A stretch of 10,913 bases of DNA, taken from NCBI GenBank assembly GCA_964525945.1, contig CAZGKX010000069.1, positions 1 to 10,913 on the forward strand, read 5' to 3'. The translations under genes were made by a program, and so were the position numbers. Below, piece after piece: positions 1 through 6,266 of the stretch (positions are counted from its first letter, which is position 1; every line of letters begins with the position of its first letter). The notes under the pieces were generated by a model. That model was not told the DNA's origin and made no database searches. It saw only the letters and a list, made by a program, of their open reading frames with translations. This DNA is from CAZGKX01 sp964525945 (GTDB lineage: Bacteria > Pseudomonadota > Gammaproteobacteria > Legionellales > Legionellaceae).

Positions 1-40
1 TATTGGAGTGCTGTGGTAGGCATCAAGAGAAAGACCCCGG

Positions 41-148
41 AATCCATAAAGAGCCAAAAAATTAATAGCAATGGGGGTCGATGGCATTATTACGGATCGT
101 CCCGATGTCTTAAAAAAATTAGCTTTGCAAGAGCGTTTACCTACTTGA
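41..148 (+). pseudogene. Glycerophosphodiester phosphodiesterase, 3' remnant (broken)
   Basis: The reading frame ending in TGA at 146-148 encodes KLIAMGVDGIITDRPDVLKK, which matches the C-terminal signature of glycerophosphodiester phosphodiesterases (UgpQ/GDPD family, GVDGIITDRPD). These enzymes cleave glycerophosphodiesters to glycerol-3-phosphate and an alcohol. In the same frame there is a TAA at 47-49, just before the RAKKLIAMG stretch, and a TAG at 17-19. The sequence further upstream shows no convincing match to the family's preceding strand in any frame. The segment therefore looks like a degraded gene end rather than an intact C-terminus. Everything upstream of position 1 is unseen, so it is unclear whether most of the gene survives with a late lesion. 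The family call rests on this short motif only. Confidence 0.6.
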
Positions 149-204
149 ATTTCCTAGCGTTTTGAATTTGATGGATAAGGCGGGGTTTTAGATATCAATT
201 TTTG

Positions 205-226
205 CGCGGTATCTTTCGATAACGCG
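205..226. repeat. Short stem-loop downstream of the 94-aa gene
   Basis: CGCGGTATC (205-213) and GATAACGCG (218-226) form a 9-bp stem with one G-A mismatch around a 4-nt loop. It lies 10 bp past the stop of the minus-strand gene at 236. No T-tract follows the stem on either strand, so it is not a classical intrinsic terminator. Confidence 0.35.
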
Positions 227-235
227 ATTAGCTCT

Positions 236-520
236 TTATGCCTTTTGCCCTGGATATTCATTGGCTAAAATAACCTGTAACCCTGTCTCTGTTAGAGATA
301 AAAAATTATAGCCTGGATCAATGGTCGTCCGCTCTAACCATTCGTTGGCAATACAAGTATCTGTTAACTGATGAACGTCTTCTAAAGAAATGGGTGTATT
401 AAGTTTTGCAGCAAGCTGAGCTGCTGCCTGTTCATCCATGTTCAGAAAAATAGCATTTCTGGTCACGCTTTGTAGTTTCATTTCATCGTAAAAAAGCAAC
501 AAGATATCAATTTCTGTCAT
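236..520 (-). CDS. Small hypothetical protein, possible winged-helix fold
   Basis: This 94-aa protein is not one I recognise by name. The start is well supported: on the minus strand GAAGGAAC lies about 6 nt before the ATG at 520, and a TATACT -10-like hexamer lies at 549-554. It has no signal peptide or membrane segment and is probably cytoplasmic. The N-terminal half is helical, with an Ala-rich stretch around residues 31-40. The C-terminal half reads as a recognition helix followed by a beta wing: NEWLERTTIDPGYNFLSLTETG. That resembles the turn, strand and LTxxG ending of PadR/MarR-like winged-helix proteins. A DNA-binding role is inference from this pattern only. It is transcribed divergently from the Nudix pseudogene, with a large stem-loop between the two. 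Confidence 0.7.
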   Translation of the reverse strand: MTEIDILLLFYDEMKLQSVTRNAIFLNMDEQAAAQLAAKLNTPISLEDVHQLTDTCIANEWLERTTIDPGYNFLSLTETGLQVILANEYPGQKA

Positions 521-548
521 GGCTGTTCCTTCGTTTATTATTGGTGTA

Positions 549-554
549 AGTATA
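549..554 (-). promoter_or_regulatory. Putative -10 box for the 94-aa gene
   Basis: On the minus strand this reads TATACT (5 of 6 to TATAAT), about 28 bp upstream of the ATG at 520. No good -35 hexamer is visible at 16-18 bp, so this is a weak call. Confidence 0.3.
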
Positions 555-602
555 GAGGAAAATTTTTGTTGTAATCGAATTCACGAAAAAAAACACGCAA
601 CG

Positions 603-647
603 TTTTAATCACCCCTTTTTCTCACGCTTTCAAAAGGGGTATTAAAA
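603..647. repeat. Large intergenic inverted repeat / stem-loop
   Basis: The left arm TTTTAATCACCCCTTTT (603-619) pairs with AAAAGGGGTATTAAAA (632-647) to give 16 bp with a single one-base bulge and a 12-nt loop. It lies between the divergent promoters of the 94-aa gene and the Nudix pseudogene. No T-tract follows it on either strand, so an operator or a decayed small repeat fits better than a terminator. Confidence 0.55.
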
Positions 648-682
648 TAATCACCAACAGGGGGTCTTCGCCCAGCTGAATA

Positions 683-688
683 TATAAT
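683..688 (+). promoter_or_regulatory. Putative -10 box of the Nudix pseudogene
   Basis: A perfect TATAAT lies about 75 bp upstream of the ATG at 764. The -35 region is poor (GGGGTC at the expected spacing), so the promoter is only tentative. Confidence 0.35.
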
Positions 689-763
689 GATGCCAATTTT
701 ATGCAAATTGCGGCAAACTCCTTGGTCGCGCAATTTGTTGTGTTTCTCAGAAAAGGATTGCTA

Positions 764-1202
764 ATGAAACGGTTTTATTTACTCGCTGGTTTGTTTGATT
801 TTTTTTTCCCTAAAAAAACCTTAGGGGCAAGAATTTTGATCGTTAACGACGAACAAGTGTTATTGATTAAACACACCTACGTACCTGGATGGTACACTGT
901 GGGAGGTGGGGTCGATTCGAAGGAAACACCACGAGCTGCGGTTGAGCGTGAGTTGATGGAAGAAGTTGGCGTCACTTTAGCGTCTGCTCCTAAATTATTT
1001 TCTGTCTATTACAACCAAAAGACGCGAAGATTATATTGTTTTTTATATTGGAGAATCACGCAGTCAACAACCTGTAAACTCACCCGAAATTGCAGAATAC
1101 GGTTGGTTTCCATTAGCCCAGTTGCCTGATGATGTCACGCCCGCAACCCGACGCAGAATCAATGAATATTTGGGATTGATTGAAATCAGTGAACATTGGT
1201 GA
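764..1202 (+). pseudogene. Nudix hydrolase, frameshifted
   Basis: Nudix enzymes hydrolyse nucleoside diphosphates linked to another moiety. The complete Nudix box is visible: GGGVDSKETPRAAVERELME followed by EVGV (GX5EX7REUXEEXGU). It is preceded by GARILIVNDEQVLLIKHTYVPGW, typical of the MutT-like fold. After YYNQKTR the frame goes wrong near 1028-1034. One base later the expected family C-terminus resumes as EDYIVFYIGES, EIAEYGWFPLAQLPDDVTP and RRRINEYLGLIE, ending at TGA 1200-1202. A single missing base (for example CGAGAAGAT becoming CGAAGAT) explains it. The start at 764 is chosen because AAAGGA lies 7 nt upstream; the in-frame ATG at 701 has no ribosome site. As written, translation ends at 1129 with a scrambled C-terminus. 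The Nudix box itself is intact, but the distal part of the fold is lost. Confidence 0.8.
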
Positions 1203-1212
1203 TTGCACAAAT

Positions 1213-1239
1213 TTTACACCTCCCAAGTTGGTCTATAAT
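1213..1239 (+). promoter_or_regulatory. Putative promoter of the papain-like gene
   Basis: TTTACA (1213-1218) and a perfect TATAAT (1234-1239) are separated by 15 bp, which is slightly short. They lie just after the Nudix stop and 23 bp before the ATG at 1262. The gene therefore seems to be transcribed on its own. Confidence 0.45.
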
Positions 1240-1261
1240 AAATACAACTGGAGTATTTATT

Positions 1262-2290
1262 ATGCCAAAAAGAAGTTTTATGCTAAATTATGGTGGACCA
1301 GGAGGAATCTGGTGGACTAGCACGCAAGACAAAATCCCCAAATTGGACGAAGTGTGCAAAGATTGCTATGGACCTCCGACACGCACGGAATCTTTTTTTG
1401 CACATGGGCTTGAGATCAAGGTCCTTACGTATGGTATTCATCGAGGGTTATACGTGGAGCTGCCGGAGGATGCCGGTTTCGAAGCCGAACATCTTTATGA
1501 AGAGCTCTCCACCAAGGCCAGGGATTTTTGTAAAAAAGGTTACAATCTTTTAGGAAACAATTGTGTTACATCGGTTGCAACGGTACTTCATGCCTTGGAT
1601 CCAAACATCACGCCCCAGCATATTGTCTTTCCATGGACATTGGATGCTATTATTAAAAAACACCAGTACTTGCAAACAAAAGAAGCTGACCTTAGGCCAT
1701 TTTTTGAGGTTTATCAAAAAAAATTAGAACAAAGTACATACCTTCCTTTTAGAAATACGCGTTTGAAGCTGCAAGAAATAAAATCTTCAAAAGAAATTAT
1801 CATGAATGCTCACAGTCAAGATAAAACACAACGTGAACGAACAAAATCTTCATTGCTTGAACTTAATTGGGTGATAGAAGATAACCATGGCATGTTGCAC
1901 CCCACAAAAAATGCCCCACCTGATTTTAGCCGGGGTCTGAAAAATTTTAATCACGAAACGCGAAAAGTAAAAGTATTGGAAATCCTTTATAATGAAGAGA
2001 AGAAGAACGCTGCTTCCGTGACCAAAAAAAATATATTCGCAGACAACCCTGACTATGAAACAGCTTTGATACGAATGCAAAAGAAAGGAGATAAATTGCC
2101 CGATCACGCATTGGAAAGAATTCTGCTCAAAATGGATGCATGGCTTGCCCAGCAAGACGTTGAAAAGAACAGCGTGACAAGTGATGAAACTTCATCCATT
2201 GCTGATGATGAAATCCTTTATTTCGATGACGATGATATTTATGGTTTTGAGGATGATGAAGATGGTTATACGCCTCGTCCCGTGCCGTGA
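1262..2290 (+). CDS. Papain-like (permuted NlpC/PPPDE-type) protein with acidic tail, candidate effector
   Basis: This 342-aa protein is not one I can name. Residues 94-112 (YNLLGNNCVTSVATVLHAL) resemble the Y-x-L-L-x-N-N-C segment of permuted papain-fold hydrolases such as PPPDE desumoylases/deubiquitinases and LRAT-like proteins. Cys101 would be the nucleophile. In permuted members the catalytic His precedes the Cys, so His48 (FFAHGLE) or His60 (GIHRGLYVEL) are candidates. Residues 135-300 are charged and probably helical. The tail (312-335) is strikingly acidic, with DDDD and EDDED runs, and ends in TPRPVP. No signal peptide or membrane segment is visible. The start at 1262 is fixed by GGAG (1250-1253), 8 nt upstream. 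A stand-alone cytosolic cysteine hydrolase with a polar acidic C-terminus would suit a type IVB-translocated effector in Legionellales. That role is inference; the reading frame itself is solid. Confidence 0.75.
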   Translation: MPKRSFMLNYGGPGGIWWTSTQDKIPKLDEVCKDCYGPPTRTESFFAHGLEIKVLTYGIHRGLYVELPEDAGFEAEHLYEELSTKARDFCKKGYNLLGNNCVTSVATVLHALDPNITPQHIVFPWTLDAIIKKHQYLQTKEADLRPFFEVYQKKLEQSTYLPFRNTRLKLQEIKSSKEIIMNAHSQDKTQRERTKSSLLELNWVIEDNHGMLHPTKNAPPDFSRGLKNFNHETRKVKVLEILYNEEKKNAASVTKKNIFADNPDYETALIRMQKKGDKLPDHALERILLKMDAWLAQQDVEKNSVTSDETSSIADDEILYFDDDDIYGFEDDEDGYTPRPVP

Positions 2291-2297
2291 CGAAACC

Positions 2298-2756
2298 TTA
2301 TCCATTCGGATCATGAAACTGATTGATAATTTTATCCAAGTGGTTTGAGAACGCTTGAACTTCTTTCGCGCTGAATTTATCTGCACCTCCGCGAAGATGA
2401 CCCGTTTCACGCAGGGATTCATTGAAATTTCGCAGGGTTAAAATTTGTTTGATATTATTATTGGTATACAGTGTGCCACGAGGGTTGAGGGCGAACGCTT
2501 GTTTGCTCACAATATGATCCGCCAAAATAATATCGGCCGTGATCACCAAATCGTGTTTTTCCACTTGTTCAACAATATAATTGTCCGCTGAATCAAACCC
2601 GCTTTGCACAATAATTCGTTTAATATACACAGACGGAGGAATGTTTATTGCATGATTAGCCACAATAAATAATTGTACATTACGCCGAGTCGCGGCACGA
2701 AATAAAACTTGTTTTATTGCTTTAGGGCAAGCATCGCCGTCAATCCAAATTTTCAT
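2298..2756 (-). CDS. yaiI: UPF0178 (YaiI/YqxD-like, DUF188) protein
   Basis: This 152-aa protein has the family's normal length. Conserved blocks appear in order: IDGDACP at residues 5-11, GFDSADNYIV at 53-62, TADIILADHIV at 73-83, NPRGTLYTNNNI at 91-102 and the C-terminal GGADKFSAKEVQAFSNHLD at 123-141. The acidic residues (Asp6, Asp8, Asp55, Asp58, Asp75, Asp80) fit a PIN-like nuclease fold, but the biochemical role of UPF0178 proteins is not settled. The ATG at 2756 is preferred over an adjacent in-frame TTG at 2759 because the family begins MKIWxDxDACP. The Shine-Dalgarno sequence is weak. The gene converges on the papain-like gene with only 7 bp between the two stop codons and no hairpin, so the two transcripts must overlap. 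Confidence 0.93.
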   Translation of the reverse strand: MKIWIDGDACPKAIKQVLFRAATRRNVQLFIVANHAINIPPSVYIKRIIVQSGFDSADNYIVEQVEKHDLVITADIILADHIVSKQAFALNPRGTLYTNNNIKQILTLRNFNESLRETGHLRGGADKFSAKEVQAFSNHLDKIINQFHDPNG

Positions 2757-2781
2757 CAAGTGAGTGGGTGAATTTTTTCAA

Positions 2782-2821
2782 CACAATACACCATTCGCGA
2801 CAAATGGTGAAGACAATTGTG
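2782..2821. repeat. Nested stem-loop upstream of yaiI
   Basis: CACCATT (2789-2795) pairs with AATGGTG (2803-2809), and CACAAT (2782-2787) with ATTGTG (2816-2821), giving a nested hairpin. It abuts the left end of the inverted-end repeat at 2822. Its function is unknown. Confidence 0.4.
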
Positions 2822-2907
2822 GTAGGGTGGGCAAAGCACAGCGTGCCCACCAATGTGCTTGAAGCAGGGCGGGCAGCACGTCGCTGGCGCTCTTGTGCCC
2901 ACCCTAC
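2822..2907. repeat. 86-bp repeat element with 12-bp inverted ends (MITE/REP-like)
   Basis: GTAGGGTGGGCA (2822-2833) and its exact complement TGCCCACCCTAC (2896-2907) bound a GC-rich block in otherwise AT-rich DNA. An internal TGCCCACC (2844-2851) can also pair with the left end as a short hairpin. Blocks of the GTAGGGTGGGCA...GCGTGCCCACC type are dispersed intergenic repeats in many proteobacterial genomes. It carries no convincing gene: the frame across it runs through the palindromes. Confidence 0.65.
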
Positions 2908-2923
2908 ACGTTCTAATGATTCA

Positions 2924-2948
2924 ATGCTTCATGCTTTATTTGAAGCAT
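2924..2948. repeat. Stem-loop downstream of the MATE gene
   Basis: ATGCTTCA (2924-2931) and TGAAGCAT (2941-2948) form a perfect 8-bp stem with a 9-nt loop, 31 bp past the stop of the minus-strand MATE gene. The minus strand has no T-tract after it, so it may protect the 3' end rather than terminate. Confidence 0.35.
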
Positions 2949-2978
2949 ACATGCTGCTAATCCCGTGCATGATATATC

Positions 2979-4328
2979 TTACGACAGGAGGTATGTTCGC
3001 ATTTTTGTTTTAAACCTCCAAAAAAGCAATACCACACTGCAACTTGCTGCCATCACCATTCCCCACCAAAGCCCAACCCCTTCTAATTTTAAATGGGTGG
3101 CAAAAAAATAGCCCACGGGTAAAGCGATGCCCCAAAAACTAAAAATGGAAATGAACAACGTGAATTGTGTATCTTTCAGTGACCGTAATGCACCAAAAAG
3201 CGCAATCCTGATGGATTCAAAAATTTGAAACAGGGCGCATACCATTAAAAATTCGCTGGCTAAACGCACTATGGTGACGTTCTGCGGTTCTTTAACATTA
3301 AAATCAATGGAAATTAAATAGGTAGGAAAACACCAATAGCACAGAGCGATGAAGACCATGAACACCATTGAAACAGCAACACCTGTAAAGGCCGTGTGCT
3401 CGGCGCTAATTTTATCACCCGCTCCCAGCAAATGACCCATGCGCACGCTCACTGCTTGAGCGATGGAGAAAATCATGGCCATGATTGTTCCTAGGTACTG
3501 CAATGCAATTTGGTTGGCGGCCATTGCTTGTGTACCAAACAGCCCCATGGTAAGGGTTAAGGCTAAAAAAAATGCGATTTCAACACAATACATCAACCCC
3601 ATGGGGGCCCCGATTCGAAACAACTCCATAATGTATGAGGTTGGTGTTACTTTAAATAAGTGGCTAAAATAATGCTTATAAATTTCGCTGATGGACACAT
3701 AGCTTAATAAAATGCCCATGGTGATCCAATTGCTAATGGTCACGCCCCAGCCAGCACCAGCAATCCCAAATGAGGGTATGCCCAATTTGCCAAAAATAAA
3801 GACAAAACTGCAAATAATAGTCAAAGAAACAGAAAATATATTGATGATAAGAATAAGGCGTGTATGCCCCAACCCGATGATAACCTCCAAAATGGCTATC
3901 GTAATAACATTGGGTAAAACTCCCCAAGCCACCGCGTGCAAATAGGCTTTAGCAAGGGACACCACAGCAGGGCTTTGCCCCACCCATAAAAAAAGAGGCG
4001 CGATATTCCAAAACAATAAAAAAGTGGGAAGTGCAAATAACACAGCAAGCCAAAATCCATCTCGAACAACCAACAAAATGCCTGCTCGATCAGATGCTCC
4101 TTGTTTATGAGAAATTAAAATATTAATGGAACTTAGTGTGCCAAAAAAAATGACAACGATTGTGCCAAATAACCAACTTACCATAGAACCTGCCGCTAAA
4201 GTGTCTGGTCCTAGCCGCGCAAGAAATAAAGTTTCAAAAAACCAAACTGCGGACTGTACTAAACCCGTAAAGGCGAGGGGCAATGCTAATTTGAGAAGTG
4301 CATAAAAATTATGGTTCAGTGCAGGCAT
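2979..4328 (-). CDS. MATE family multidrug/metabolite exporter
   Basis: This is a 449-aa integral inner-membrane protein with about 12 hydrophobic segments arranged as two halves, the normal size for the MATE (NorM/DinF) family. These proteins use a sodium or proton gradient to export cationic drugs or metabolites. Family hallmarks visible are the N-terminal LALPLAFTGLVQSAVWFFET at residues 14-33, followed by LFLARLG; GIAGAGWGV in the middle; QIALQYLG; and the C-terminal LKLEGVGLWWGMVMA. Where NorM usually has an aspartate in helix 1 (…vDt…), this protein has Glu32, which may reflect its coupling ion. The ATG at 4328 has no strong ribosome site, but the next in-frame ATG would cut helix 1. 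It is transcribed in the same direction as the M32 gene upstream, separated by 157 bp, so it probably has its own promoter. Confidence 0.92.
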   Translation of the reverse strand: MPALNHNFYALLKLALPLAFTGLVQSAVWFFETLFLARLGPDTLAAGSMVSWLFGTIVVIFFGTLSSINILISHKQGASDRAGILLVVRDGFWLAVLFALPTFLLFWNIAPLFLWVGQSPAVVSLAKAYLHAVAWGVLPNVITIAILEVIIGLGHTRLILIINIFSVSLTIICSFVFIFGKLGIPSFGIAGAGWGVTISNWITMGILLSYVSISEIYKHYFSHLFKVTPTSYIMELFRIGAPMGLMYCVEIAFFLALTLTMGLFGTQAMAANQIALQYLGTIMAMIFSIAQAVSVRMGHLLGAGDKISAEHTAFTGVAVSMVFMVFIALCYWCFPTYLISIDFNVKEPQNVTIVRLASEFLMVCALFQIFESIRIALFGALRSLKDTQFTLFISIFSFWGIALPVGYFFATHLKLEGVGLWWGMVMAASCSVVLLFWRFKTKMRTYLLS

Positions 4329-4454
4329 TCGCCATCAACTGGGTTGGGTATTTTCATCAATCATAACATGCTATTTGAAGAGCTAGCGAGCCTATAATGG
4401 ATTCTCAGGATAATCGCCTTTAAATTTGCGCATTAAAATGTTTTTTTCTTTGCG

Positions 4455-4475
4455 TACCGTGCTTTATGCACGGTA
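4455..4475. terminator. Perfect hairpin after the M32 gene, possible terminator
   Basis: TACCGTGC (4455-4462) and GCACGGTA (4468-4475) form a perfect 8-bp GC-rich stem with a 5-nt loop, 10 bp beyond the M32 stop codon. On the minus strand the stem is followed by CGCAAAGAAAAAAA rather than a T-run, so it is not a standard intrinsic terminator. It could pause transcription or protect the 3' end between the M32 and MATE genes. Confidence 0.35.
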
Positions 4476-4485
4476 TCCATTTCAA

Positions 4486-5973
4486 TCAACACGTTAAATA
4501 ACGTTGTTTGAGGCCCTGTAAAAAAAAGGTTGGGTTGAGTGTTTCACCCGTCACTTGCAAAAGTAAATCATCTGTTGATAGCAACGATGCGTTGCCATAG
4601 ACATTCTGGGTCAACCAAGCATGCAGTAAATGAATTTGACCAGAGCGCAGTTCCGCCATAAACGTTGGGTGCGTGCGCTTAAAAGTTGAAAACAGTTGGG
4701 CTGCAATCAAACGGCCAAGAGTATAGGCTGGAAAATAACCAAATGCTCCCGATGGCCAATGCACGTCTTGCATGACCCCATTTTGGTCATTGTTGGTGGT
4801 GCTAAGGCCCAAATAAGTTTGCATCAAATCATTCCAACGCTCTGGTAATTCTTTGATGGAAAGGGTGTCATTTAGCAATTCTTTTTCGATTTCATAACGT
4901 AAAATCACGTGCAAAGGGTAGGTGATTTCATCTGCATCCACACGAATTAATCCAGGCTGCACCTGTGTTGCAAGATGGTATAAGTTGGAGGCATTTAAAG
5001 CCTCCTGTGCTCCAAATGCATCGATCACCAACGGCGTAATATAAGCAAAAAATTCTTTAGAGCGGCACACTTCCATTTCCAACAATAACGACTGGCTTTC
5101 ATGCATTGCCATGCTGTTGACATGCCCTACGGGTTGAAACATCCATGCTCTGGGCAGGCCTTGTTCGTACCTGGCATGGCCTGTTTCATGACAAATTCCC
5201 ATTAATGACGTTAAAAATTCATCGGTTCGGTAACGGGTGGTTATGCGAACATCATCGGTAGCACCTCCACAAAATGGATGATGGCTCACATCCAATCGTC
5301 CATTGTTGAATTGAAATTGCAGCGTTTTCATGACGTTTAAGCCAAGTAATTTTTGTTGTTCAATGGGAAATACGCCAGTAGGGATATCCAGAATATGTTG
5401 CTGTTGTTTAGCCATTACTTCTTTGAGCAAAGGAGGAATAAGTGGTTTTAAATCGTTAAAAATAGCATCGATGCGGTGTTGATTAAATCCAGGGGCGTAC
5501 TCATCCAACAAGGCGTCATAGGGACTCATGTGCAAAGCTTCTGATTTTCTTTCCGCAATTTCTTTTATAAAACGAAACGAGGCCTCCAAATAAGGAAAAA
5601 AATCACGCCAATTGTTTTCTGCACGTAATTTCCGCCACATTTGTTGGGATGTCATGGTGGCAATAGTCGTTTGTTCCGCCAATTTTGAAGGAATACAGGT
5701 GGCTGCCTGGTATTGTTTTTCCATCCACATTAAATTCGCACTATCCCACGGCGAGTCCAGCGAGGTTTCTTTTGCTTGCTCAATCCATGTTTTTACTTTT
5801 TTTTGGGCCAGCATTTTTTGAAGGGTGCTGCTGAGTGTGCTCATGCAAAAAGCACGAGATAGGTTGGCCCCCTCAGGCATAATAACGGCCTCATCCCATT
5901 CCATGATGTGTTGGATGGTTTTTAGATGATAAATACGTTCAAATGTTGTTTTTAGTTGTTGATATGCAAGCAT
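4486..5973 (-). CDS. Zinc carboxypeptidase, M32 family (Taq-type)
   Basis: This 495-aa cytoplasmic metallocarboxypeptidase removes C-terminal residues from peptides. M32 hallmarks run in order: HHPFCGGATDDVRITTRY (231-248), the zinc motif HETGHARYEQGLP (262-274) with His262, Glu263 and His266, the third ligand Glu292 in HESQS (291-295), RVDADEITYPLHVILRYEIE (344-363) and HWPSGAFGYFPAYTLG (405-420). All key residues are present, so it should be active. The ATG at 5973 gives the usual family length and begins MLAYQQL. In-frame ATGs at 6006 and 6015 fall inside a stem-loop of the leader. Only AAGAG serves as a modest ribosome site before 5973. The leader and promoter are paralogous to those of the small exported protein at 7308-7550, and fragments of a second copy of this gene lie at 7189-7295. 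Confidence 0.95.
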   Translation of the reverse strand: MLAYQQLKTTFERIYHLKTIQHIMEWDEAVIMPEGANLSRAFCMSTLSSTLQKMLAQKKVKTWIEQAKETSLDSPWDSANLMWMEKQYQAATCIPSKLAEQTTIATMTSQQMWRKLRAENNWRDFFPYLEASFRFIKEIAERKSEALHMSPYDALLDEYAPGFNQHRIDAIFNDLKPLIPPLLKEVMAKQQQHILDIPTGVFPIEQQKLLGLNVMKTLQFQFNNGRLDVSHHPFCGGATDDVRITTRYRTDEFLTSLMGICHETGHARYEQGLPRAWMFQPVGHVNSMAMHESQSLLLEMEVCRSKEFFAYITPLVIDAFGAQEALNASNLYHLATQVQPGLIRVDADEITYPLHVILRYEIEKELLNDTLSIKELPERWNDLMQTYLGLSTTNNDQNGVMQDVHWPSGAFGYFPAYTLGRLIAAQLFSTFKRTHPTFMAELRSGQIHLLHAWLTQNVYGNASLLSTDDLLLQVTGETLNPTFFLQGLKQRYLTC

Positions 5974-5989
5974 AGTAGGCTCTTGTGTT

Positions 5990-6020
5990 TTGCGATGTTG
6001 AAACATATTCCACATCGCAA
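5990..6020 (-). repeat. Leader hairpin 2, copy 1 (5' UTR of M32)
   Basis: TTGCGATGTTGAA (5990-6002) pairs with TTCCACATCGCAA (6008-6020), 13 bp with one mismatch and a 5-nt loop. The paralogous hairpin at 7266-7295 has TTGCTATGTTGA/TCAACATAGCAA, so the G-C pair here is a T-A pair there. This compensatory change argues for a selected structure. It begins 17 bp upstream of the M32 start. Confidence 0.6.
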
Positions 6021-6023
6021 GTG

Positions 6024-6063
6024 ATCATTAAATGGTTTTATAAAGATAAAACCATTTAATGAT
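6024..6063 (-). promoter_or_regulatory. Perfect 17-bp stem-loop at the 5' end of the M32 transcript (hairpin 1, copy 1)
   Basis: ATCATTAAATGGTTTTA (6024-6040) and its exact complement (6047-6063) enclose the 6-nt loop TAAAGA. The palindrome starts inside the -10 box at 6062-6067, so it sits at about +1 of the transcript. It could be a 5' protective stem-loop or an operator covering the start site. A paralogous palindrome with two compensated base-pair changes lies at 7575-7614. Confidence 0.7.
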
Positions 6064-6091
6064 TGTAGAGTAAAACGAAGAATGCCGCCAA
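6062..6091 (-). promoter_or_regulatory. Promoter of the M32 gene (copy 1)
   Basis: On the minus strand TTGGCG (6091-6086) and TACAAT (6067-6062) are separated by 18 bp. The same arrangement, spacing and most spacer bases recur at 7613-7642. Conservation between the two copies strengthens the call. Confidence 0.6.
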
Positions 6092-6108
6092 CAATCGATT
6101 TTTTATTT

Positions 6109-6197
6109 ACTCCGTACATGACAAAAAAATCTGTCATGCCCGCGTAGGCGGGCAACCACCCATCAAAATAATCCGATACTTTTGTCATGTACGGAGT
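6109..6197. mobile_element. 89-bp MITE-like element with 18-bp perfect inverted ends
   Basis: ACTCCGTACATGACAAAA (6109-6126) and its exact complement (6180-6197) flank a core holding TGCCCGC-GTAG-GCGGGCA (6137-6154), a short GC hairpin of the widespread CCCGCGxAGGCGGG intergenic repeat type. TTTATTT flanks the element on both sides (6102-6108 and 6198-6204), as expected of a target duplication. The paralogous leader copy at 7643-7665 shows the uninterrupted TCGATGTTTTATTTATT, an empty site. It encodes no transposase, so it must have moved in trans. It lies 17 bp upstream of the M32 -35 box. Confidence 0.75.
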
Positions 6198-6266
6198 TTT
6201 ATTTATTCAAACATTTTATTGAGATTGTTAGGAAGGGGGGCTGTAACGGACTGTGGCTTAGTATCC

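Noticed and set aside
1850..2422. Minus-strand frames opposite the papain-like gene and yaiI
   Set aside because: They are low-complexity, hydrophobic/aromatic translations typical of the antisense of AT-rich coding DNA, without start signals.
2768..3013. Plus-strand open frame of 81 codons
   Set aside because: It crosses the inverted-end repeat and overlaps the 3' end of the MATE gene, and it has no family resemblance or ribosome site.
4392..4397. TATAAT on the plus strand upstream of the MATE gene
   Set aside because: It points away from both neighbouring minus-strand genes, and no plus-strand gene follows it.
4455..4475. Standard intrinsic terminator for the M32 gene
   Set aside because: The hairpin is perfect, but the minus strand continues with an A-rich run instead of a T-run. 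It is reported only as a possible terminator.
5952..6188. Minus-strand open frame with a WLPAYAGMT stretch
   Set aside because: WLPAYAGMT-type peptides are the usual translation of the CCCGCGxAGGCGGG repeat. The frame runs through the 89-bp element and the leader hairpins, so it is not a gene.
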